From contig NZ_CP134605.1 in NCBI RefSeq assembly GCF_031844685.1, positions 6,050,001 to 6,114,000 on the forward strand: a DNA stretch of 64,000 nt. Reading direction: 5' to 3'. Positions 10,454 to 17,413 of the stretch are shown in pieces. Made by a program: the position numbers and the translations under genes. This stretch comes from Streptomyces sp. ITFR-21. Lineage in GTDB: Bacteria > Actinomycetota > Actinomycetes > Streptomycetales > Streptomycetaceae. Below the pieces are notes generated by a model. It ran no database searches. It was given only the letters and a program-made list of their open reading frames with translations, and was not told where the DNA came from. How positions within the stretch are numbered: position 1 is the stretch's first letter; each line of letters begins with the position of its first letter.

Positions 10454-10831
10454 ATGCAGGAAGAAACCGCCCGGTCCGCGATCGACACGTTCATCTCCGC
10501 GTTCAATGCCTCGGACGACGGCTATGTGACTGCGCTGCTCTCCCAGGCCCTCACCTCGGACGTGGTCTTCTGGGGACCGTTGGGCCGCAGTGAGGGGATC
10601 GAGGCGGTCGAGCGGTTCGTGCTGGACATCCGGCGCCACCCCGCGGGGACCGGCACGATGGTGCGCTGTTCGGCGGTGGACATGCCGGACGAGTGGGCCC
10701 GGTACCGGTGGGTCTTCACGACGCCGGACGGAGGCCCCCGCCTGGCGGGAACGGACGTCGTCCATCTGCGGCGGAGCCTCATCGACCAGGTCATCGTCTT
10801 CGCGGGGGAGATCGAGCCGTCCGCCTCCTGA
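10454..10831 (+). CDS. SnoaL/NTF2-like protein
   Basis: A 125-residue protein with the cone-shaped NTF2/SnoaL fold signature: an N-terminal helix with FISAFNASDD, VVFWGPLGRSEG in the middle, and a beta-rich C-terminal half. Members range from polyketide cyclases to hydrolases and hydroxylase partners, so the function cannot be set from sequence. It is the first gene upstream of the 7-deazapurine cluster but is 600 bp away, so membership is uncertain. Confidence 0.7.
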   Translation: MQEETARSAIDTFISAFNASDDGYVTALLSQALTSDVVFWGPLGRSEGIEAVERFVLDIRRHPAGTGTMVRCSAVDMPDEWARYRWVFTTPDGGPRLAGTDVVHLRRSLIDQVIVFAGEIEPSAS

Positions 10832-11431
10832 GTCATTCTCCTCCGGCGCCGTCCTTCTCCTGAACCGGCCCCGTTCGGGGCTCCGGGTCTGCCCAGCCGA
10901 GATTATCCGCACAACGCTTCGGTCGTCCGCGCTTGGCCACGAGCGGACCGATTTCGCCCCTCGGCCGGGGTCGGGGTCGGGGCCGGAGTCGGGGTCGGGG
11001 TCGGTGGATTCCCCAGGTCTTGGTGTGCTGGAAGGTGACTCCACTTCGACCAGCGGTTTTCGTGTCCGCGGCTCGCCGTGGGGGGCGGTGGCGGGCGCGG
11101 TCCGCGGCGCCGCGCGCCGCCCGTCGGCGATCTTGCCGGGCCGGGCCCCGGAGGCGACGGCGGACAGGGCCGGCGCCCCGCCGGGCGGGACCTTCTTCGC
11201 GAGGTAGGGGTCGGCGGCGGCCGGGCCGCCCGGCGGATCGGCGAGCCCGGAGACGGAGGACCCGATCGCGCCCGCCGCACGGTAAAATGGCACGGCGTCC
11301 GCCGGCTTCCCGCGCACGGCGACCACGGGGACGCGCAGCCGCGGGGACGGTGGAGCCGCACGGATCCGGGCCGGGAAGGTCCCCTCGACTTCCGGTGCGG
11401 ACGGGCGCCCGTCGGAAGAAGGGGACCGATC
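10832..11431. other. Intergenic region with GGGGTC repeats
   Basis: About 600 bp with no supported gene. A run of GGGGTC-type hexamers with two variant units covers about 10968-11004. The 3' part probably carries the promoter of the sulfotransferase gene, but no clear -35/-10 pair is visible. Confidence 0.6.
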
Positions 11432-12184
11432 GTGTCTTCGAGGACCGGTGCCGACCGCCTGGTGCCGTCGCCCGTGTTCATCCTGAGCCCGATCCGTTCC
11501 GGGTCGACGCTCCTGCGGTGCATCCTGGACACGCACAGCAGGATCCGCGCGCCCCACGAACTGCATCTGGCCGACGTCGCGGTCCGGCTGTCCAGCCCGC
11601 ACGCCGAGTTGGCGGTGAAGACCTCCGGGCTCACCGTCCCGGAGATCGAGCACCTGCTGTGGGACCGCATGCTCCACCGCGAACTGGTCCTCAGCGGCAA
11701 GGACGTCGTCGTCGACAAGACGCCCGACAACCTGATGCTGTGGCGCCGGCTCGCCGAGTGCTGGCCGCGGGCCCGGTACGTCTTCCTGGTCCGCCACCCG
11801 CTGCACATCCTGGAGTCGGCCCTGGCCGGAATACCCGACCAGAGCCCGGCCGAGATCGAGAAAATGGTGGCGGCGTACCTGCGGGAGCTCGCGGCGGCCC
11901 GCCGTGAACTGCCCGGACCCACTGTGCGGTACGAGGACCTGACGGCCGACACGGAGACCGTGGTCCGCCGGGTCTGCGCCCACCTGGACGTGCCGTGGGA
12001 GCCCGGGATGCTCGCCTACGGCACCGTGGACCACGGTCCGTTCGTGCCGGGGATCGGCGACTTCACCGAGAAGATCAGGAGCGGTGTGGTGCTCCCGGGC
12101 CGCGGACTGCCCGCCGACTCCGAGGTGCCGCCGGGCCTGATCGCCGCGTGCCGGGCGTTCGGGTACCTGGCGGCCCCCGGCTGA
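11432..12184 (+). CDS. Sulfotransferase
   Basis: A 250-residue PAPS-dependent sulfotransferase. The 5'-phosphosulfate-binding loop PIRSGST is near residues 14-20 and the 3'-phosphate-binding segment RYVFLVRHP near residue 108, followed by conserved RYEDL near 164. The GTG start was chosen for GAAGAAGGGG just upstream and for the loop being close to the N-terminus, as in the family. It heads the gene run leading into GT8 and the preQ0 genes, suggesting that the cluster product, or a precursor sugar, is sulfated. The acceptor is unknown. Confidence 0.8.
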   Translation: MSSRTGADRLVPSPVFILSPIRSGSTLLRCILDTHSRIRAPHELHLADVAVRLSSPHAELAVKTSGLTVPEIEHLLWDRMLHRELVLSGKDVVVDKTPDNLMLWRRLAECWPRARYVFLVRHPLHILESALAGIPDQSPAEIEKMVAAYLRELAAARRELPGPTVRYEDLTADTETVVRRVCAHLDVPWEPGMLAYGTVDHGPFVPGIGDFTEKIRSGVVLPGRGLPADSEVPPGLIAACRAFGYLAAPG

Positions 12185-12310
12185 CCGTCCGGCCGGCGGC
12201 GCGCCCGGCTCCGGCGAGGACGCGGGGCATCCGCCCCGAGGCCGCCGGCTCCCGGCCGGCGCCGGGGTGACCTTCCGATCCGACAGGGCCTGTGCGATGG
12301 AGGACGACCG

Positions 12311-13219
12311 GTGGATGCGAGCGCTGACGGCGTGGTCCTGTGCTTCGACTCCGCCTACGTCTGGCCGGCGTGCGTGGCCGTCCACTCGGTCGTCCGCACC
12401 TGGTCGTCCCCCGGGCCCCTGAACATCTACTGCCTGTGCGACTCCGGCGTCACCGCGGCGGACCGGCTCGCCGTCGAGTCGGTGGCGCGAGGGGCGAACA
12501 CCCGGCTGCGGTTCATCGACGTGGAGATAGCGGTCCCGGAACTGCGCGTCGGGCACGTCAGCGCGATGACGTACGCGCGCCTCCTCGCCCCGGAACTGAT
12601 CGACGCCGCCCGACTGGTGTACCTCGACTGCGACATCGTCGCCTGCGCCAGCGTCTCCGCGCTGCTGCGCCCGATCGCCGCGGACTATCCGATCGCCGCG
12701 GCCCGGGACGTCTACGGACCCGAACTCGACGCACCGCACATCGCCGCCGCCCGGTTCCCCTTCGGGCGCCGGTCGGGGGCGTTCCCCTACTTCAACGCGG
12801 GCGTGCTGGTGGTCGACGTCGAACGATGGCGGCGGCAGGGGATCACCCGGCGGGCCACGGCCCTCATGCGCGACCCGGACTGGCGTCCGGTGCTGGAGGA
12901 CCAGGACACCCTCAACCACGTGGTCGACGGCCGGTTCGAGATGCTCGACCCGCGTTGGAACGTCGTACCGGTCGACTTCATCAAGCGGAGCTTCGGCCGG
13001 ACGGCCATCCCGGGGGACCGCTATGTGCCGGCGGAGTACCAGCGCGATCTTGAGGACGCTCCGTGGATCGTCCACTACCTGACCGACCGCAAGCCGTGGC
13101 TGGTGGACTTCGGGGACGACCCGCTGGGCCGGCTGTGGCACGAGACCGCGGCCGGGACGGCGGACGTGCTCGCCGGGGCCCGCGTCCCGCATCCGGCGCC
13201 GCGGTCGCGTGAGCGGTGA
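12311..13219 (+). CDS. GT8-family glycosyltransferase
   Basis: A 302-residue retaining GT-A enzyme using a nucleotide sugar. The metal-binding DxD appears as YLDCDIV near residues 103-109. FPYFNAGVLVVDVERW near 158 and HYLTDRKPW near 255 match the GT8 signature blocks. The GTG start has GGAGGA eight bases upstream. It lies between the sulfotransferase and queD and is in the same orientation, so it is a candidate glycosylating enzyme of the cluster. Donor and acceptor cannot be read from sequence. Confidence 0.85.
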   Translation: MDASADGVVLCFDSAYVWPACVAVHSVVRTWSSPGPLNIYCLCDSGVTAADRLAVESVARGANTRLRFIDVEIAVPELRVGHVSAMTYARLLAPELIDAARLVYLDCDIVACASVSALLRPIAADYPIAAARDVYGPELDAPHIAAARFPFGRRSGAFPYFNAGVLVVDVERWRRQGITRRATALMRDPDWRPVLEDQDTLNHVVDGRFEMLDPRWNVVPVDFIKRSFGRTAIPGDRYVPAEYQRDLEDAPWIVHYLTDRKPWLVDFGDDPLGRLWHETAAGTADVLAGARVPHPAPRSRER

Positions 13220-13223
13220 TGGT

Positions 13224-13263
13224 GTGACCGGTGACCGGTGACCGGTGACCGGTGACCGGTGAC
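13224..13263. repeat. Tandem GTGACCG, about 5.7 copies
   Basis: Exact 7-bp units start just after the GT8 stop. They are the first of two adjacent tandem arrays in the 313-bp spacer before queD. Confidence 0.9.
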
Positions 13264-13300
13264 AGCCCGGACCGCCGGCCACCGCCGTATCGCCCCGTCG

Positions 13301-13380
13301 CCGTACTGCCGTACTGCCGTACTGCCGTACTGCCGTACTGCCGTACTGCCGTACTGCCGTACTGCCGTACTGCCGTACTG
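13301..13380. repeat. Ten exact tandem copies of CCGTACTG
   Basis: Ten perfect 8-bp units (80 bp) without a mismatch. The array is flanked on both sides by the related CCGTATCG. Perfect identity points to recent expansion and likely length variation between strains. No spacers are present, so it is not a CRISPR. It sits 150 bp upstream of queD and could affect its promoter. Confidence 0.95.
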
Positions 13381-13532
13381 CCGTATCGCCGGGCGCCTCC
13401 GTGCCCGTCCCGGCGACGCGTGCCGCCCGGGGCCGGCGGTTCCCCCTTCGGAGGACGGTCGGCGCTGTCTCGGTCCGCACCGTGATGTGCGGTTCCGTCC
13501 CGCTCGCCACCATGGACGCGGGAGGTGCGGCG

Positions 13533-13898
13533 ATGACTTTTCGCATCAGCAAGGAGTTCCACTTCTCGGCCAGCCACCGGCTCGACGGACTCGCCGACGG
13601 GCACCCGTGCAGCCGGCTGCACGGCCACAACTACGTCGTGGAGCTGGAACTCTCCGCGGCGGCGGACGCTCTGAACGACGTCGGCTTCGTACGCGACTAC
13701 GGCGAGCTGGGCGAGTTCGGCGCATGGCTCGACCGCGAGGTCGACCACCGGCACCTCAACGACGTCCTGGCCGACCGCAACCCGTCGGCGGAGAACCTCT
13801 CGCGCTGGCTGTACGAGCGGTGGCAGCCGCGCTACCCCGAGCTGAGCTCCGTGCGGGTCTCCGAGACGCCGAAGACCTGGGCGGAGTACCGCCCGTGA
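13533..13898 (+). CDS. queD: 6-carboxy-tetrahydropterin synthase
   Basis: Converts 7,8-dihydroneopterin triphosphate to 6-carboxytetrahydropterin, the second step to preQ0. The 121-residue protein has the zinc-binding histidines in FHFSASHRL and LHGHNY and the catalytic cysteine in the PCSRLHGH segment, with DHRHLN further on. ATG 13533 was chosen for GGAGGT eight bases upstream; an upstream in-frame ATG at 13512 lacks one. Its stop overlaps the queE GTG (GTGA), so the two are translationally coupled. Confidence 0.93.
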   Translation: MTFRISKEFHFSASHRLDGLADGHPCSRLHGHNYVVELELSAAADALNDVGFVRDYGELGEFGAWLDREVDHRHLNDVLADRNPSAENLSRWLYERWQPRYPELSSVRVSETPKTWAEYRP

Positions 13899-14655
13899 CG
13901 GCGCGCCCGGCGGCGAACAGCGCGGGAGGTGATGCCGCCGCAGGACCGAAGCTCGTGGTGAACGAGATCTTCGGCCCCACTTGACCGTCCAGGGAGAGGG
14001 CCCCTCGGCCGGGCAGCGCTGCGCGTTCGTACGCCTCGGCGGCTGCAACCTGTCCTGCCGGTGGTGCGACACCCCGTACACCTGGGACTGGACCGGCGTC
14101 GGCGACTCCGGCGTGGCCTACGACCCGCGCCGGGAACTCCACCCGCTGCCCTGGCGCGAGGTGTTCGGACGGCTGCTGGCCTACCGGGTGCCGATGGTCG
14201 TCGTCTCCGGCGGCGAACCGCTCAGCCAGCAGAGCCGGCTGGTCCCGCTGGTGCGCGCGCTCGCCGGGACCGGGCACCGGATCGAGATCGAGACCAACGG
14301 GACCATCGCGCCCCGGCCGGAACTCGTCGGCGCCGTACGGTTCAACGTCTCGCCCAAACTGGCCCACTCCGGCGACCCGCAGGCACGCCGGCTGGTCCCC
14401 GGGGCACTCGCCGCGCTGGCCGCCGCACCCGGTACCGCGTTCAAGTTCGTCTGCCGGACCGCGGCCGACCTCGACGAAGTGGCCTCGATCGTCGAACGCC
14501 ACGGCATCGGCCCGGTGTGGATCATGCCCGAGGGGCGGGTACCGCAGGAGCTGGACCGCAACCTGCGCGCACTCGCCGACGAGGTGGTCGCCCGTGGCTG
14601 GAACCTGACGACCAGACTGCACATCGCCGCATGGGGAAACCGGAGGGGTATATGA
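13895..14655 (+). CDS. queE: 7-carboxy-7-deazaguanine synthase, frame interrupted near 13981
   Basis: A radical-SAM enzyme contracting the pterin ring to 7-carboxy-7-deazaguanine. The iron-sulfur motif is CNLSCRWC, followed by DTPYTWDW and the SAM-binding VVSGGEP. The conserved N-terminal strand KLVVNEIFGPT starts from the GTG at 13895 that overlaps the queD stop. It then meets a TGA at 13982-13984. The rest (TVQGEGPSAG onward) is one frame away and could restart at the TTG at 13981, which overlaps that stop as TTGA. Either the gene has an indel, or translation restarts or slips there. The remainder is intact and ends overlapping folE. Confidence 0.85.
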
Positions 14656-15236
14656 CAACGACGACGGGTGAGCCCGAGGAGGGGCGGCTGGCCCGCGACC
14701 CGCTGGAGGAGGTGGCCCGCCGACTCCTGGTGGAGATAGGCGAGGACCCGGACCGGGACGGCCTGAAGGAGACCCCCGGCAGGTTCGCCCGCTGGTGGCG
14801 GGAGTTCAGCCAGTACGACGCGGGCGCCGCCGACACCCGCTTCCCGCTGCACACCCAGGGGCAGATCGTCGTGGTCTCCGACATCAACGTCTGGTCGCTG
14901 TGCGAACACCACCTGCTGCCCTTCTCCTGCGCCCTCACCATCGCCTACAAACCGGACGGCGACGTGCTGGGCCTGTCCAAGTTCGCCCGTATCGCCCACC
15001 GCCACGCGCACCGGCTCCAGGTCCAGGAACGCCTCATCCAGGACATCGCCCAGGAGCTGACCGCCGTGACCGGCTCGCCCGATGTCGCGGTGATCGGCCA
15101 GGGCGAGCACCTGTGCATGAGCATGCGGGGCGTACGCACCCCGGCGCTGGTGACCTCCTCGGTGTTCAAGGGGATCTTCGAGGAGTACGGCCCGGCCCGC
15201 CAGGAACTCATCGCCACCGCCTTCCCGCGACGATGA
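14652..15236 (+). CDS. folE: GTP cyclohydrolase I
   Basis: Makes dihydroneopterin triphosphate from GTP, the entry step of the 7-deazapurine pathway. The 194-residue protein has the zinc site in CEHHLLPF, the second zinc cysteine in HLCMSMRG, and the conserved GVRTPALVTSS. It starts at an ATG that overlaps the queE TGA (ATGA). A copy placed in a que operon, as in toyocamycin-type clusters, is normally a pathway-dedicated paralogue of the housekeeping folate enzyme. Confidence 0.93.
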   Translation: MTTTTGEPEEGRLARDPLEEVARRLLVEIGEDPDRDGLKETPGRFARWWREFSQYDAGAADTRFPLHTQGQIVVVSDINVWSLCEHHLLPFSCALTIAYKPDGDVLGLSKFARIAHRHAHRLQVQERLIQDIAQELTAVTGSPDVAVIGQGEHLCMSMRGVRTPALVTSSVFKGIFEEYGPARQELIATAFPRR

Positions 15237-15252
15237 CGCGACAGGAGCGCCC

Positions 15253-16452
15253 GTGAAGCCCGTGACCATCGCCCTCGTCCTGCTGACCCACAACCCCGAC
15301 GAACCCGCCGGGGTGGAGCGCGCCGTCGCCTCCCTCGCCGAGGGACTGCGCGAACTCGGCCACCGCGCGGTGATCGTCGCCGCCGGTCCGGCCACCGCCT
15401 CCGACGGCCCCGACCTGGTCCGCCTGACCACCCTGTCGCTGCCCAGGCCGATGCTCTTCGACGACCTGCCACGGCTGCTGGCCGACCCCGAGCCCGTCCG
15501 GCGCGAGGTCCTCGGCCTGCTCACCGGCATCGGCGCCGACGTGGCCTGCTGGACCGACGCGGTGGTGGGCCTGGGATACCTCAACCCCGCCCCGCCCGGG
15601 ACGCGCACCGCGCTGATGCTCCACTTCCTGCGGGTCGACGAGCCCATCGCGCAGAGCCTGGCCCACCGTCCCGACACCGTCATCACCCCCAGCCCGTTCC
15701 TCACCGGGGAGGCGGCCCGCGCGGGACTGGACACCAACGGCTGGCACGCGCTGCCCAACGCCCTGCTGTGCCGTACCGCCCCGCCGGCCGCGGACGAGCG
15801 CGAACGGCTCCGGCGCACCGGCCCGGTACGGATCCTGGGGCGCGCCGACCCGTCGAAGGGCATCGCGGAACTGCTCAGGGCCTGCCCGCCGGACCTGGGG
15901 CGGCCGGTGGAGATCGTGCTCGCGGCGGCCGGATTCGAGCTGTGGCCCGGTATGCAGGACGAAGTGCTGCGCGAATGCCGGGCGCTGGCCGCGCGGCTGG
16001 CGAACGTCGAGATCCTGCCCGCCGTCCCGTGGTCCGAGGTGCAGCCCTTCCTCGCGGGCGCCGCCCTCGCCCTGGTCCCCTCCACCAGCCCGGAGACGTT
16101 CGGCAACGTCGCCGCCGAGGCGCTGTCGGTGGGCACCCCCGTCGTCGGCTACGGCTTCGGCCACCTCCCCGTGCTCACCGGCACGGCGGGACGTATGGTC
16201 CCCCTGGACGTGGCCGGCGGCTTCGGCCATCTGCCGCCGCTCACCGGCTCCACCCGGAAGGTGATCGACTTCGAGGAAGGCGCGGCCCGGCTGTGGCGGG
16301 CCACGACGGATCTGCTCGCCGACGCCGACGCCTACCACGCCGCCGCGCGGCAGGCGCCCCTGCAGGTCGCCGCGCACACACCCGCCGAGGTGGCGCGGGA
16401 GTTCCTCCGGATCACCCTCGGCCCGGAGGAACGGCCGGCCGCCGACGCGTGA
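15253..16452 (+). CDS. GT4-family glycosyltransferase
   Basis: A 399-residue GT-B glycosyltransferase. The N-terminal half has an early Rossmann-type strand (LVLLTHNPDEPAGVERA). The C-terminal donor-binding half has RILGRADPSKGI near residue 193 and the E-x7-E motif in SPETFGNVAAEA near 280. It starts 16 bp after folE, so it belongs to the preQ0 operon. It is the best candidate for attaching a sugar to the deazapurine, as clusters of this type without a phosphoribosyltransferase must do. Sugar and position are unknown. Confidence 0.85.
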   Translation: MKPVTIALVLLTHNPDEPAGVERAVASLAEGLRELGHRAVIVAAGPATASDGPDLVRLTTLSLPRPMLFDDLPRLLADPEPVRREVLGLLTGIGADVACWTDAVVGLGYLNPAPPGTRTALMLHFLRVDEPIAQSLAHRPDTVITPSPFLTGEAARAGLDTNGWHALPNALLCRTAPPAADERERLRRTGPVRILGRADPSKGIAELLRACPPDLGRPVEIVLAAAGFELWPGMQDEVLRECRALAARLANVEILPAVPWSEVQPFLAGAALALVPSTSPETFGNVAAEALSVGTPVVGYGFGHLPVLTGTAGRMVPLDVAGGFGHLPPLTGSTRKVIDFEEGAARLWRATTDLLADADAYHAAARQAPLQVAAHTPAEVAREFLRITLGPEERPAADA

Positions 16453-16468
16453 CCGGGGCGCCCGCTCG

Positions 16469-16500
16469 CCGCGGGTCCTCCCGCCCCCGGCGGGCCGCGG
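16469..16500. terminator. Bidirectional hairpin between GT4 and queC
   Basis: The inner stem CCCGCC-CCC-GGCGGG (16480-16494) is nested in outer CCGCGG arms. It lies between two convergent genes, which suits a shared factor-independent-type terminator without a clear U-tract. Confidence 0.55.
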
Positions 16501-17232
16501 TCAGCGTGTCTCGCCGGGAGCGGTGAACACCGTCACGTCGTCGCGGTACTCCGTCGGATCGGTCAGCCCCGCCAGCTGGAAGGCCTCGCGCCGCTCGTAA
16601 CAGGTCCCGCACACCCCGCAGTGCACCTCACCGCCCTTGTAGCACGACCAGCTGCGCTCCAGCGGCGCCCCCAGCCGGGTGCCGTGCGTGGCGATGTCGG
16701 CCTTGGACCAGTCCATGAACGGCGCCTGGACCAGCGGGGTGGCGAAGCCCTCGTTGGCCACCGCGACCAGCTCCCGCAGCGCGGCCACGAAGGGCGGGCG
16801 GCAGTCGGGGTAGATGAAGTGGTCACCGGAGTGCATCCCCAGCGCCACCGTGCCCGCCCGCACCGCGACCCCGACCGACACCGCGACGCTGGCCAGTACC
16901 GCGTTCCTGTTGGGTACGACCGTGGCCCGCATCGACTGCTCCGCGTAGTGCCCGTCGGGAACCGAGACGCTGTCGTCGGTCAGCGCCGATCCGCCGAGCA
17001 GCGCCCCGAACCCGCTGAAGTCGACGACATGGTGCGCGGCGCCGTAGTGCGCCGCGATCTGCCGGGCCGAGTCGATCTCCCGGCGGTGCCGCTGCCCGTA
17101 GTCCACGGTCACGGCGACGAGAGCGAACCGCAGTGCCGCGTAGTGCGCCATCAGCACGGTGGAGTCCATGCCTCCGGACAGGACCACCACAGCGGTGAAC
17201 GGATCCGACGTACTGGTGTCGTGCTGCTCCAT
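16501..17232 (-). CDS. queC: 7-cyano-7-deazaguanine (preQ0) synthase
   Basis: Converts 7-carboxy-7-deazaguanine to preQ0 with ATP and ammonia. The 243-residue protein has the PP-loop SGGMDST near residue 20 and the four-cysteine zinc site CYKGGEVHCGVCGTC near 205-219. The ATG at 17232 has GGAGG six bases upstream; an adjacent GTG at 17235 is less well spaced. It is convergent with the queD-queE-folE-GT4 operon and completes the GTP-to-preQ0 set in one locus. Confidence 0.95.
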   Translation of the reverse strand: MEQHDTSTSDPFTAVVVLSGGMDSTVLMAHYAALRFALVAVTVDYGQRHRREIDSARQIAAHYGAAHHVVDFSGFGALLGGSALTDDSVSVPDGHYAEQSMRATVVPNRNAVLASVAVSVGVAVRAGTVALGMHSGDHFIYPDCRPPFVAALRELVAVANEGFATPLVQAPFMDWSKADIATHGTRLGAPLERSWSCYKGGEVHCGVCGTCYERREAFQLAGLTDPTEYRDDVTVFTAPGETR

Positions 17233-17413
17233 CACAGGCCTCCGGGGTGAGTTCCGGGTGGGTGCGGTGTCGGGGACGGCCGCCGGCCCGACGCGCGCGC
17301 CCAGTGTGCCGCCGGGCGTGCCGCCCGCACATCCCGGCCGGATGCCGAAGGATGCCGGGCGGCGGTCCGAAGCGCGGGCGCCCGGCCTCGGACCGCCGCC
17401 CGGCGGGCCGGCG

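Noticed and set aside
13301-13380. CRISPR-like array
   Set aside because: The units are 8 bp and contiguous with no spacers, and no cas genes are present.
10409-13630. Minus-strand open frame of more than 1,000 codons
   Set aside because: It is antisense to the sulfotransferase and GT8 genes, has no recognisable domains, and arises from GC bias.
13533-17232. Queuosine tRNA pathway or Dpd DNA modification
   Set aside because: No queF, tgt, queA or dpdA-like gene is present, while glycosyltransferases and a LAL regulator surround the genes, which fits secondary metabolism better.
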